Positions 21,520-34,200 of a DNA stretch of 64,000 nt are shown here, piece by piece. Each line of letters begins with the position of its first letter. Position 1 is the first letter of the stretch. Source of the DNA: Pyrrhosoma nymphula (Eukaryota > Arthropoda > Insecta > Odonata > Coenagrionidae). Position numbers and translations under genes: made by a program. The stretch is taken from NCBI GenBank assembly GCA_963573305.1, contig OY754339.1, forward strand, positions 13,377,941 through 13,441,940, read 5' to 3'. Below the pieces are notes generated by a model. That model searched no databases, was not told the DNA's origin, and worked only from the letters and a program-made list of their open reading frames with translations.

Positions 21520-23690
21520 GTGCCTTGCTTCGACTTCACGGTTTGTTCTTTGAGGGTTTCGACCAAATAAACTGCCGCGGTGCGTCAGAAGTTTCGATTA
21601 GGACGGAATATTCGCTGGCCGATGGTTATTTTTCGCTATGTTTGCTGGGGACGCGTTCATATCCTGTCGGAGGTGCGGCGCCCACTGGTCGATATATTCA
21701 CGCCCTCTATGAATTAGTAATCCGTGCGTGTCCCGAATTTCCATACTCATCCGTGGCGGAGAGGGGGGGGAATTAGTCGGAGGGGGAGGGGCGGTGTTGG
21801 GGGCGGGCAAAAGGCGGCGGAAAGTCATACGCGACGACACCCACGCCCTCTGTCTTTTCGTCGTCCGAATGGGATTTGCATCCATTTCGTCGCGGCTCGG
21901 GAGGTTAATGTTATGGAAGCTGATGCGATAAGTACATGACGGAAATATGACTGTGAACGGTGCTTTAATTAAACCAGACCCGTATGACCTTTACCCTTGG
22001 CGTGCCATAGACACCTGCCTCATCGGCTGCCGCTGCACCTTCGAAGGCATTCAGATCGTATCGTTGGCTGTAGCCATGCTGTAGCTTATGTTTGCGCGGA
22101 AATGAGACTTCAGTGAGAGAAACTCGTGTCCTTTTAAGGATCTGTTATTCAAATACCATTAGCTTTCATCGGGAATCAAAATAAGATCGTAATTGTATTT
22201 TCATTTTGGCTTGTTTTCTGGCCATATACGTCTAAAATTAGTTTTTTCATCTTTAACATGTTTTCAGGTTTTTGCGATATTCTCTCTCTATATATTATAT
22301 ATTATTCTAAACTCTTTAATTCGCCTATCGTGGATACATGCACATTATTTTACGTGGATGCCAAAGATTGATTTACCGAAGAGTGAAGTACATACCTGAG
22401 AGAGAAATGTCAAGCTCATGTTTGCATCTTTCCTTGATATTGCGATCTCTTTATAATTGGTAAGTGGGCGTGGATGATGCGTGAAGTATTATGTGTTGAA
22501 TTTGGGATCATTAGTTTGTTATTCAGGGCAGTGCATCCATCTCTCCGGGAGAAGGGGCGGCGTGCATGAGGGGGGGCAGAGGGAGGGCATGGGGCGCTGC
22601 CACGCCGTGCGGCGCCGCCTCCTCTTGAGCTGAGCGTCGTCCTCATTGACGGACGACACTTGCTTCCTCTCCGAACGAGTTTCGACCGCGGATCCGTCGT
22701 CAGCTAATCACGTGTTCGCGCGGCCGACTCGGATATATCGATCGATCGACTGGCTCCCAGCCGTGGCGGAGGACGCACAGTGGGACTTTTTGAGTCCGCC
22801 TTTTCTTTTATGTGCGTGAATGTCCCAATATCACGCCGTTTAAGAGTTAGAGCAGTGTACGGACCGGGAGTGTTTTCCCTTGCATGGGGATTTCAGCTCG
22901 CGATTCACGTTATAAAGTGATTTATTCGAAGGCGTGGCTGCACCCTCGAGAACTCCCGAGGTTAATAATTGCGACGACCGCAGAAAACAAAATTTCTCTC
23001 GGCAAAAATGTGTCGCGAGTAAGCGCTAAGCTCAGGCCGAGAGCTTCCTAACATTTAAGTGGGCTGCGCATTCCGCAAACGATATCAAGTTGTTCTTGCC
23101 TCGACCTTAGATAATGCTTCATGAAAATTATTTAAGAACAACTACTGCTCTAAAGAATAATGTTGAGAAATAAATTTAACATTGATAGAATTAATTGGCG
23201 CTTTTGTAAAAAATTGCAAATATCAAAAGTTCTACTCTAGATTATCAATATTACATGATAAATGTGCACTCGGTTATTGCTACAAGTTTTCCTAGTATTG
23301 GATTTCAGTTTTCGTTGCTTATTTTATTTTCCCCGTTGTAAACTTGGACTACCATGACATTGTGAGGTAATGATCGATGGCAAACGATAAACAACGGAGA
23401 ATCTACGTGCTCTCCTCTCGCCTTCACCGCTCGATGCAATTTTCTGCGCTTTGACTGCGTTCAAATTAGTTCCCATCCACCCTTCCCTCCCCTTCCCCCC
23501 CACCCTTACCCTATCCCCACCCACAGCTCCTTTGCCCCCCCCCCCGCGCACCTCCCTTCTTCGAGTCACCAGCAGTGTGTGCGTCCCACCATTTGCTCCC
23601 CTCATGCTGTCTCCCGCGTCTTCATGCTTTGCCAGTCGAGAGCGTGTCACATTCGCGTGTTTTCAGACTCCGGGCCATCTTTGAACACAG
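21520..23690. other. Intergenic DNA with GC-rich islands
   Basis: Islands at 21640-21900, 22510-22960 and 23400-23650 are GC-rich, with compositional frames (to 108 codons); the rest is AT-rich. A TATATCGATCGATCGA run lies at 22733-22748. No gene or repeat boundary is supported. Confidence 0.4.
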
Positions 23691-23694
23691 AAGT

Positions 23695-24263
23695 TTAAGG
23701 TGGTTTGAGTGATTTTAGCTCGTGTACAGATTTGTGTGAAAATTTGCATACGTGTTCTCATTAGTGATGTTTTTCAGTGCAGTGCAGTTTTTCTCAATAG
23801 TAAAAATGAGAAAAACTGCATGTTACCTATTTAGTTTTTTGGCAAATCAATGCTATTTTAACACGTAGTCTCATGGCGCATGACATATATTTCGTAATTA
23901 ACCGATTACATATGTACACATTTCATTCTTAGCTCGAAATAATGCATTAACTATCATTATAATTGTAGATAACAAATATTAGGTTGCCACGGCTAGTTCA
24001 ATATTCGAAAAACACATATCTGAATAATATAACTTCCTCCCAGTTTCGAACATTGCGCTTATAAAACACTAGTTATAAAATGTTTTTATTAAGGAAAATT
24101 TAAAAAATATCATTCTTGTATAATTTCAACCACTACCGGTATGGTGAGTTTCAACGCATAAACAGATGGACGTGAAATTCGGTCCCAGTATTCTTTTCGA
24201 CTTACTTGAAGAAATCATTAACATGCGCATGGTCTATGACCCACGATTACCGCTCCAGCAAAC
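23695..24263. mobile_element. TTAAGG-ended MITE, copy 3 (full length, about 570 bp)
   Basis: The left end is TTAAGGTGGTTTGAGTGAT (23695). The right end is GATTACCGCTCCAGCAAAC (ends about 24263), whose complement GTTTGCTGGAGCGGTAATC resembles the left ends of copies 4 and 5. It also contains a perfect 14-bp hairpin (23783-23796 with 23807-23820). Non-coding. TTAA at the border in several copies suggests a TTAA target duplication as in piggyBac, but both sides are not intact in any copy. Confidence 0.65.
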
Positions 24264-24269
24264 TCGTAG

Positions 24270-27200
24270 GTAGTTGATCTAAAAAGGGGTCTGCGAGGTT
24301 TTCGGGACTGCGAACTTGGAGAAGGGGTAGGGTGGGGGGGTGACTCCTGGGGGGAGTGGGTGGAAATGGGAGGTCTCAGTTGGAGGGAGGAGTGAGGGTC
24401 AGAAGGGGAGGGGGGTAACAGTGGGGAGTTGACCCTCCTCCTCGAAGGAAGAGTGCGATTTCTCTTGCGATTTGACTTTCGTCGTGGGTATTTCCCGAAA
24501 TGGCTCCCCTCGGTATTCTCTAGTCAGTAGACCAGGTCCAGGGAACGATTCTCGAAGCGCCGTTGTAGTTATTGATAAATGGCAACTTAAGGGCTGTAAA
24601 CACGGTGACACTTACTGTGCCAAAGCTGGCGCGAGAAGTGGCTAGCGGTAAATTTCTCCGCGTGAGCCGCCGAATGGCATGCCATCTTCTGTCATGCGAT
24701 GTAATCGCTTGCGATCGCCTTGCTTCGACAAGGATTAGAACGTAATAATTAAATTTTTCCAGCGATCTGCAAATGTGTGTGCATTTCCGCCTTCATTTTT
24801 TTGTCACTAGAAAAATAAAATTTTATGAAGAGAAAGATTTTGAAATGGAAGTGTTGCATATTGATCCAACTAAATTAGTGAGTATTAAAATCCATTTTTT
24901 AAATTTATTTAGTGACTTATCATTTAATTCCTTCGAGTAATTATGCACATATAATTGATCAGCGAATATTTCCTTTCAATGAGCATGATTATTTCACTGA
25001 TGGTGATCATTTAACTCTAGTCAAATATATTACGCATTGTTTTACTATTACATAGTATTACTAGGTGGTGGGCGGGATGAGAATAATGTGTGACGGCGGA
25101 TCTCATGACCTTAATTTGAGGAGAAATCGCTAATGGAGTTTTAGTGGGCAGAATTCTGAAGGACAACTCAAGGAGATTATTTCAGGTGTAATCCATCCGG
25201 AGGACAGAGTACCTACACTGTGGTTCATTGTGAAGTTCCGTTCTATTCTAGTAGATTTGTGACACTCGTGTAGTCTTTCTCGAATTACAGTAAACTCCCG
25301 ATTATCCGTGCTAATCACTGGCGAAGGGCATATAGTAACACTGACCAACAAAATTTTTGTCAAAGGAATGTGATGGGTGTTCTTTTAAGCTAAGGCGATG
25401 TTGCTGAATTCGAAAATGAAATGTTTTTTTCTATCGAGCTTGGTTTTTTTGTGATACGCTAATGCATTTTTCCAAAATTCCCTCGAAACTCTGAGGATTG
25501 CTAATTCTGCGGTATCCGATTCCCTTGTTCTGGAGACGTAATTGATGAAAGAAGTGTCAGAATATGTACATGGGAATTCTCGCACATGTCCCTGAAGTCA
25601 TTAACCATCTTCCCATTCCACCACCCCAACTCGTAAATGAGAGCGGTGTGGTAATATTTCCGATGAGTCATGTCCCGTGCGCGTAGAATCGTATATGCAT
25701 TCAAATGTTTCAGGCTGTAATTGGTGGAATTTTTAACATTTTGAAAAAATACACATTTTAATTCCACACGATGATTTATTTTGTCGAATGTGGAGATGAG
25801 CCGAGTGCGGGAGTCAAGTCTTTGGGTGTCGCTCGAGTGCGGGAGTTTGGTGTGTGACGCCAATGGTACCAAATGGTGATATTGAAAAGAGAGGAACTCC
25901 TTAAGGCTTCAGTTTTCCTTCCCGTGATGATAATCGGAAAACAAGGATAATCCGGTGATAGGCTATTTCAAGGTTTCCTTCCCTCCGGTGCTCTGCCGAA
26001 GTAAATAAACTCGCTAGGAAAATATTACCATCCAGTAATGACTAGAACTTCGTTGCATTGGAATCTTATGAAGGAAAAGAATCCAGTACCGGCCCCAATG
26101 AAATGTACGAAGGCTAGCGTGATACATCGTACTGATCGGACCGAGGGCAGTTACGGAAGCCACAATTGGAAAAAATAACTAAAGTTCACTTGTATTGAAG
26201 ACCATTGGAAGTAGACAGTAGCAAAATGAAAACAGTGGGGTACCTAGCTATATTGAAATGAACTCATCCTCGGTCGTCAGTTTTAAGCTTGAATTTAATA
26301 AAAATATACGCCAGACTAAAAAACTGTTATCACTCTCTAAAATGATCCATTCTCTCTCTCTTTTTTTGTCCTGGAAATCAATGTTATGACAAGGATCCGG
26401 TTCCATGTAATCCATTGACGCAATTAGAGCGATTGCGTGACTCACGCGGGAGTCTGGTTCTCCATCTTCGCCTTAGCTCGCACTTTCCTTCGGCGCCTGC
26501 CTCATTCGAATCCCACTGGGCCACCTCCACTATCTGTGCGTCAGAGGGAAAATCAGGATCTTGAGGAGAGCCGACAAGTAGATAATCGCGGATCTCACCC
26601 ATCTCCACGTTTTCAAATCCGAATTCCGAAGACACCAAATGTGATAGTTGTGCGGTGTGTGGATCCACATATGGTTTGATCAAAATTAACATACGTAATT
26701 CCATCGAGAGGTTCTTTAATCCATGGTACTCTCTAATTTCGTATCCAAGTAGGATTTTATTCCAGCATTTATTCTAAGTTTCTCCCTTTATCACTTCCTA
26801 CTCCTTTGAAAAATTATAAACGGCGTCGTTGGTCACCCACTCTTCCAAAAAGCTACCATGTTTCCATCTTTTTTGCATCTTCTATAGATTTTGGCTGTAT
26901 TGTTCTTTCATGGATCGAATTAGTCGTAGTGATGAGAGCATTGGCTGAAGAATGAAGGTCATATTCGGTGGCAAAAATGATACAAGTCTCTCTCCATCGT
27001 CTAAAACCAGGACGTTCTCGCTGAGGTGAGGGAAAGAATTAGCTAATAAAAAAATGCCTTCTCAGGAAGTACTTTTTTCTCAGATGTTTGCTGACTCCCG
27101 GAAACATTTTGTCTTGAAGCAATATTCAAAAGTTCCCCGATTCATTCAAGCGCTTTCTTGCACTGTAATCCTGAATTAGTAATTTTTTTCTGACCCTTTG

Positions 27201-27610
27201 AAGAAGCGTGGATTTTTTTGCCCTTCCTATCAACCGAAGTTTCATTTGTTTATATAAATTATTTTTTATATGCGCTACCACAGCATGGAACCGTTCATAT
27301 CTCTTTCGAAATCTTGTGTCATGCCGATTTTTCAATTTATGCAATAAGCGAACTTTTTGGTAGGCACTTCCATTACAGCCATTACGGCATTGAAAGTTTG
27401 ATCTGGAATGATTGCTTTTCGTCTATTACTTCCACTTCCTCTGGGAGAACGAGGCCTGAAACGAGAATTCATTCGGCTTGCTTTTGGTTGAATCACCGTA
27501 GCACCAGTGTCCAGAATTTCGTGGGTCGGATTTTATTCGCGACTTTCTTTTATAACGCGGTGAAGCTGTTACAATCGTCACATGAAGTTCGATTTTTTAT
27601 TTATGAATAT
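24270..27610. other. Intergenic DNA, no gene seen
   Basis: 24300-24420 is very G-rich (runs of G separated by short gaps, capable of G-quadruplex formation). The rest is AT-rich with frames up to 136 codons that match no family I know. A CATTCGAATCCCACTGGG block near 26505-26522 faintly resembles a SINE B box but has no T-stem. Confidence 0.4.
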
Positions 27611-27614
27611 TCGG

Positions 27615-27805
27615 TGGCGGCGGGGTAACGTCCTCGCCTGCCAACCCAAAGGTCGCGGGTTTGAATCCCGCCGGTGGAGGATTTTTCTCCTCCCTGGACA
27701 TGGCTGTGTGTGTTGTCCTTTGTTATTGTTATAACGCCTGATCTAAAATGGCCCTCGAGGCTGTATTCAGGTTGATGAAATAAAATAAAAAAATAAAAAA
27801 TGTAC
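27615..27805 (+). mobile_element. tRNA-derived SINE with A-rich tail
   Basis: It has an A-box-like TGGCGGCGGGG and a B box GGTTTGAATCC (27658-27668) in a perfect T-arm (GCGGG / CCCGC). A body of about 100 bp follows (AAAATGGCCCTCGAGGCTGT), then the tail AAATAAAATAAAAAAATAAAAAATG. The tail joins directly to the LINE fragment on its right. Confidence 0.75.
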
Positions 27806-27812
27806 AGTCGTA

Positions 27813-28306
27813 TTCAAAAACAGTCACGCCACGCCAGTATGGGCTGGACTAGCATCCAAAAGTACCATGGAGAAACTTCAAAAAATAGAAAGACGATGCC
27901 TAAAATCAATATTTAAAATACGTTGGGGAACAACAAATGAACTTATTTACAAACATACCAAGGTAACGAATATTAAAAATACAATTAAAGAGCAGTCACT
28001 AACCTATTATAAAAACCTCAATAACAGTAATACTGAAATAATAAGGATAATAGGTGAAGACAAACATACAACTTGGGATACTGGAAAAAGACCAATTGAC
28101 GTATTAAAATTATAATTGGCAGGGAGAAGTCAAAAACGGGTAAATAAAATAAAATAAAAAGACAAGTCACAGAGCATAAGCTGACGAAAGAGGTCAGGCA
28201 CCCTCTGAAGCTAGCTGTTAGCGCAGCAAAGGACACACTCAAAAACAGTCCTGACTGTTCAGAATGTACAGTCATGAGCAGGACTGTACGAGCTATAAAT
28301 AAATAA

Positions 28307-28308
<2 letters not shown>
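27813..28308 (+). pseudogene. Jockey-like LINE C-terminus and 3' UTR, 5'-truncated
   Basis: An in-frame stretch (27813-28115, stop at the end) reads PVWAGLASKSTMEKLQKIER followed by RCLKSIFKIRW. This is the arrangement of Jockey/CR1-type reverse transcriptase C-termini (PVWG...L..LQ..Q...LR.I...PW). The upstream reverse transcriptase and endonuclease are missing, replaced by the SINE tail. A 190-bp 3' UTR ends ATAAATAAATAAAG and runs into the (AT)n tract. It is a dead insertion. The exact clade is uncertain. Confidence 0.65.

Positions 28309-28357
<49 letters not shown>
28309..28357. repeat. (AT)n microsatellite
   Basis: About 24 uninterrupted AT units follow the LINE 3' UTR directly, so the tract probably grew from the LINE tail. 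Confidence 0.95.
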
Positions 28358-28359
<2 letters not shown>

Positions 28360-28469
28360 GTACCAGATTATTTGCTTTTCCATGATTATTTCCCATGCAG
28401 AGTTTTTAGTTTCGGCTACTCAGTCATTGCCATCTCCCCGAGACATAGGTCAGCTCGGCGTTTTATTTT

Positions 28470-31020
28470 TTTCGTGAGGAGGAGGCCTCCCTAGGGGGGG
28501 AGATGGGGGTTGCGCCCAGGGGTCTTCCTCTCGGAGGGAGAGGAGGAGCGAGGCGCGGCAAGGAGTTGGGGATCACTTCCCCACGTGCCTCCTCCCGATT
28601 TGTGAGTGCATCGGAGCTAGGCTGTGTTACCCTGGGTTGCGGTAGGGTTCGGGCGTTTAAAAGGGGTTTTGGGTCCGAGGGTGTATGCGCTTGCTTTCTG
28701 AGGAGGGAGGAGTACCCTCTGCCTGGAGTGATGGCGGATGATGTAGTTGCATTGCTAAGTTTCTCACGTGCATAAAAATTATTTGCAACCAATCATTTTT
28801 GAGCCCTGTTAATTTGATATAGGCGCTCGTGTAGGAAATATTAGTGTCAAGGACATGCCTTCCATCCAGTGTGAATGGTTAGTATTTTCCAATAGCCAAA
28901 CAGAGTATGTTCATTTCCAATTTCGTTGGTCACTGGGCTTCGGAGAATGACTGGAATATTCTCTGTGCAGTGTTGCATAAAATGTGAAAACGCTATTGTC
29001 TTGTTAATTTAGGATTAAAGAATTCATAAGGTAGTCTTATTAAGCGGTCATGTTCTTGCATAAATATACTATTACGTTGATGATTCAAGATTATTCTCAT
29101 GACGCCCAATACATTCGTAGATCTCTATTATTGTGTGGTTTAAAATTCTATCCAAGTCAATATTCACGTGGCTAACGTGTTCATTTATTGAAGTGGATCA
29201 CTTCTAATGGATTTTGGTTAACTCGAGAAAGCTTAGCACCACCTGACTCCCGAACGGAATTACCGTGTAGAAACATTTTCTTCAATCCATTTAAATATGA
29301 AATATTCAAGCTAGAAGTTTGATACTTGGTTCAAAATGAGATCAAAGCATTATAATCTTTAATATATCCAATCGCATGCTTTCCGTCTACAGTTAAGCTG
29401 AATATTTTGAACTTGAGGCAAATTATTTATGCAAATTTCTTTGGTATTTGCAATTTATGTAATGTCACTTTCGTTGCCAAGGAATTCCGGACGGGTAGGG
29501 TGGACAGTGATTGAGGAGGAGAGAGAGCCTGCTTGCTTGTGCGCGCTGTGCTTCAGTGCGAATACGAAAATGTGCCTATACCTATGGCCAAGTGAGGAGA
29601 GGCGCTACAAAACATCGAACTCACTTCTCCAACTGTGGTTTCGTGGTTACGTATAGGTATAAAAGCGCTTCGAATCTCGAGGGATAAAGTGTAATTGTGT
29701 ATTACTCTCTTAAGTACATGTATATTTCTTGCAATTGTCATTAATGTATAAACATAATTTTTATGCTCATATTTTCAGAACTATGAATTTAATTATTCAT
29801 GTTTATTTACATGTAATACTGTGTACTCCCCACTGCCAGTCATAACCATTCACACTTCTGTCAGTCTTTCCGCGACGGCCACACCTTTTTATTGGCTCGC
29901 GTCTTGTTTCAATCGATTTTAACTCCGCGGATAGCGTTCTGTCAGTACCTATAGGTGGACTTGTTAGCAGCCCCAATTACTTGGGAGCGGGCGTTAAATT
30001 TTGTTTGAAAAAACTTGTGTTTGGTGATGTATTGAGGGGGGGGGAGGAGTTCATAATAGATATGAATCCTCACTGCAAAGTACTATCCTTCTTTACGGTC
30101 TTCTCGTTTCCCCTCCCCTGCCATTACCCCACCCTCCCCTGACCTCCCCTCCAGGGTGCGTGAGGAAGGATCACGCGACGGCAAGCGTCGGAAATAAATT
30201 AATCCGGCGTCAACCTCTCTCCCCTCCCCCTTTGCTTCCTCTCTCCACCCTTCTCGCCGATCAACTCATTTATATGAATGCATGCGATGCTTATCCAGTG
30301 CAAAACTCTCTGTTCGTCCAGGCATCGATCCGATAGAAGAAATTGTTCCTCGGCGACGACCCCGCATTCACGCCTGCCGTGTTTATTACCTCTCCTTTGT
30401 ATTGTATCGTTGGCAGAGTCTAGTTGCGTTTTTCGAGTTTTCCAAAACCAGTACTCGATTTATCAGGCTCCGAATGTGCTCCTTTGCAGAATTGTTACGT
30501 AAGTTGCGAATCCCCACGCACGTTTAAGATCGATTGTCCTCTCTAGGTCCGTCAAATGAATCGCGGAAGTGTTCTTCGGACGATCGCTGGGAAGTGTCTA
30601 TTCCATTCCGTCGTCTATCGCCTATCGGCTCTGGACGTGCGAAATCGATATCGTTTTCAAAGCTCGATAGTGTTTATATCGCCGCATTACGTTGTTCGGG
30701 TGGTTTATGGCGCTCGAGAGTTCATTCCCTCGAAGAAAACGCTCGTGGGGCGAGATGCGGTTGGTTTTCCGCTTCTGCGCCTCAACGGCGACTGCCGCCG
30801 CTCCGCTGAGCAAGCGACGACGAAACGTTGGTGTCGCGTGATCAGCCGTCGTCGTCCTCCTCGACGTTTGTCATCGACCGATGCCGATAACCGAGGCAAT
30901 CGGGGAAGATAGGTGGCGTTAAAACATTAGTATCATATAAAACATAACAATTAATGGCACCACAAACTCGCTTAAATTCTTGGCAATAAATATTTTTCCA
31001 TGGAAACATTTTGGGTGCCT
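28470..31020. other. Intergenic DNA with a GC-rich block at 28.47-28.79 kb
   Basis: 28470-28790 is G/C-rich, with opposed frames of 90 and 109 codons that look compositional. 30100-30270 is C-rich. 30534-30912 carries two overlapping Arg-rich frames (91 and 118 codons) without recognisable domains. No gene is called. Confidence 0.4.
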
Positions 31021-31024
31021 TCCA

Positions 31025-31288
31025 CATAGGCGTATCCAGGGGGTTTTCGGGGGTTTTAACCCCCGCATTGATAAAAAAGGTAAAAATGATATGTTTAACA
31101 CATGCTAATAGTACACATATAGACCGCCTTCCATAACATAACAGGACACCTTCAAGAAGTCATTTTAAGATGTACATTTTTCAATATTCCCGGACCCTCC
31201 GTTTTACATGGGGGTATTACATAGCCCCCCTTCAGACACCCCTTCAGGTGGTGACCCCCCCTTTAGACGCTTCTAAATACGCCTATGG
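31025..31288. mobile_element. Short MITE with CATAGGCGTAT ends
   Basis: It begins CATAGGCGTATCCAGG and ends CTAAATACGCCTATGG, giving about 11 bp of perfect inverted repeat (ATAGGCGTAT). The interior (264 bp) is non-coding with G- and C-runs near the ends (GGGGGTTTTCGGGGG, CACCCCTTCAGG). No convincing target duplication was found. Confidence 0.6.
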
Positions 31289-31289
31289 C

Positions 31290-34200
31290 CTTCCATACGC
31301 TCTTGTGCGCTAATCACTTCGCAACACAACAGCACACTTGCCTTCCATTCGTTTAACAGACCCTGCAAACTATTGGTAGCGCCCTTAAAAACAAATCGGC
31401 AGCAACGTTAACGTGCGATAAACAGCAAAGGAGCGTCGATAATGGCATCCGTGATTGTTGCCAACTTTGTTGATTTAAAGTAAAGGCGGCAAACATGCAT
31501 ATTGTAAAGTTTTTAATTACTCAGTGACAAAAAGCTTAAGTTTTTAAATACTTCCTTTGAACGAATTCCACAAATTTACACAAAACATTCGGCCACGACT
31601 GCTGTCCAGCCATCGAATGCTACCTGTACCGAACAGGTTACAAAACATTTCACCAACGCACATCGCTCCATTCAACGTTGTTCAAGTGCGCTGATGTGTT
31701 CCGATGTGCGCTAACTTCGACAATTTGAATGGAAAGCCCTCGTTTACTTCCCACTATCTTCCCCATGCATTTGGATATGCCTTGGTTGCTTCGTCCGCAC
31801 ATTCCCAATCCAGATCTTCTTCATTGGGTGGCATAGGGGTTACGCGAGCTCGGGAACTCCTTGACGCCGCATCCGTCGATGCCATTCGCTCCCCACTCGT
31901 AGCCACCCTCCGCGCTGCAGTTTTAATGGCAGGGGCAGGTTGGTGGATGCGGCTCTCCGAAATGCGGCGAGGCGGGCGGGAGGGCTCTGTGGAGTCGTCG
32001 ACTGCTGGCTCCTCCTCCTCCGTGGGTGGTTGGGGAAGGGGGCAGAGAGAAAAAAGCCCCATCCAATATCGATTGTGCGGAGGCCTTTGGATGGGAAGGG
32101 GCTTTTGGGAGTGGAGGGGAGGAGTGGGGGCGCAGTTCGGAATGAGAGGGAAAGATACTTGAAGAGCCCATCGCTGGGAAATAAAAAAGTTCTGGGGGGG
32201 GGGGAGGAGGAGGGGGAATGAAAGGATGAGAGGGGAACACGAGCGCGTAGACACGACCCACGATCACCTGCCCGTGCCCTTCTTCTTGCAGTGCCTTCTC
32301 CGACGTCTTCTCTATATATCGCTTGCGCCGAGTTTCCCTCCTCCTCGAGAGCCCGATTTGCGGCGCTTCCTTCCATCGCGTGCTCGCGGAAACATTCGCG
32401 CGACTCGTTTCGCTTCCCCTATTTGTTTGGAAGTGGACGTTCGCTGTCGAGTCAAAAGGTGTTTATTACCGTAATTACAAATACAGGAAAAGGGAGGAGA
32501 AAGTGAACGATAACATAAGGCGAAAACAATATTAAATGCGGTCCCCGCTATAGGCATATTCATCTTCAGGGCGAAATGTTAGTCACTGGATCTTGATAAC
32601 CTAGTGACGTTTGCTGATTGACCGGCCGCTAGTTATTATAATATTATCTCGGGGGAGGGGTTGGGGGAAGAGAGAGAGAGAGCTGCTGCGAGGAGTTGTC
32701 GCCTTCGGACTCATTTCCAGTTGCGTGCGTGCGACTGGAAGTGGCATTGGGTCACTCATACGTTGGCGGTGCGGCGGTGGAGGAGCGGCGGATGTCCCGG
32801 CGGCGGAGAATGGACGGAATGAGCGCTATATAGTCTCTCCCCCCTTCGGCAGGGCCTCTCTCGCATTCGTCTCGACCGCCATGTTTCTTTTTCGGCCTCC
32901 CTCCCCCCACCCGCTCCTCCTCCCCACTCATCTTCCCCCGGCCACCGCCTCTCTCCTGCAAAGGGTGGATTCGTCCCGTCCCCCCCCCCCACCCCACCTC
33001 GGCTTCATTCGCTTCCATTCCCACCGCTAACGCACCCTCATCCCCCTCGCCTTTTCTTCCCCACCCTCCCTCCCAACCTCTTCTCGCCCCGCGCTCCACA
33101 ATCAAAAGACATTATTTTAACGATCAATCCCTCCTCCCTTCTCTCTTGGCAGTGTGTGTGACGGGGAAGTTGAGGGGGTTGGCTGGATTTCCAATTCTCT
33201 CACTCATTCGCGAAAGACTCGCTGCTTCCGCGAAAGAATGGACGCGGGGCCACGCCATTCTTCTTCCATCTCCTCATACCCTCCTCCTCCTCCCCTTCTC
33301 CTCCCCCATCCACTCCCCCTCCGTTGTGCCCGCACGGAAATTTCTCAATAGCCCAGAGTTTGTTCGTTCGGGGTCGCCACGGCCCTTGGAAAAACCTGGT
33401 GTAGTCGAGGAAAATCATGTATGTGCCAACTGTGGCGGCACTCTTGACTTGTTTTCGCTGCATTCTTTAGTCGCTCGACCCAGTGCCGTAGTGTCCTTAC
33501 AAACGTGATGCACCCGCTTCCCGTCACGACACTGGAACGTCGTCATCATGAATATCTCCGCAGTCGGGTAGCGCACCTGTCGATGAAGTCGCATCAAGGG
33601 CTTTGAGACCGTCGAGAATCCATCTGAAAATCATCGATGCTCTTGAAAATGAAGGACTAGCGGTAGGACTTGCGATGGCCAGGTGAAGGTTTCTTTCTCG
33701 ACAGTTTTTAATTAAACCGAACAAAGCCTCTACTATATCGCCATTCCATGCGTCCTCCTCGTTCGCCTCCAATTGTTTTGCTTTCTACCTTCAGCACGGA
33801 CGCCAACTGGATCCTCCCACATCCTCCTCGGCTTTTATGTCGTTCCATCTTCATATGTTTTGCCCCCGTCCCCCCCTCCATCCACTCCCGTCTCCCCCAT
33901 TTTGGAGAGGTGAGGGTGGGGGGCACATCTGTCGTGGTGGGTGGGGGGAAGGGGGAGGGGGGGGAGGAGGCGGAGCGCCAGCTCGGTGCGTGTGCCTAGA
34001 GCATCATTCATTTATTTGCTCGTCGTTTTTTAGGAATAGCTCTGGGTTCTCCCCACTGTCTAGGGAATTGCGAGCGCGTTGCCTTAGCTCGTTTCTCCGT
34101 TCCCTCTCTCTCTCTCTTAAACTCTTCGCTCGGAGGCGTGCTAGGTACGCTCTCAGTGGTTATCCCCACGGCAACTCAGAGGTACGTGACTGCGGACTCG

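Noticed and set aside
30826..30838. CGAAACGTTGG resembling the foldback core end
   Set aside because: The upstream CTGAGCA does not match CTGANGA and no hairpin precedes GAAAC.
31704..32376. Frames of 152-178 codons on both strands
   Set aside because: Mutually overlapping on opposite strands in a GC-rich block without recognisable features.
33524..33772. 82-codon minus frame with amphipathic look (NGDIVEALFGLIKN)
   Set aside because: Could be an exon fragment, but no splice context or family was recognised.
34150..34190. TCAGTGG initiator followed by a GAG-GTACGT splice-donor-like site
   Set aside because: Isolated short motifs, expected by chance in 64 kb, with no exon support.
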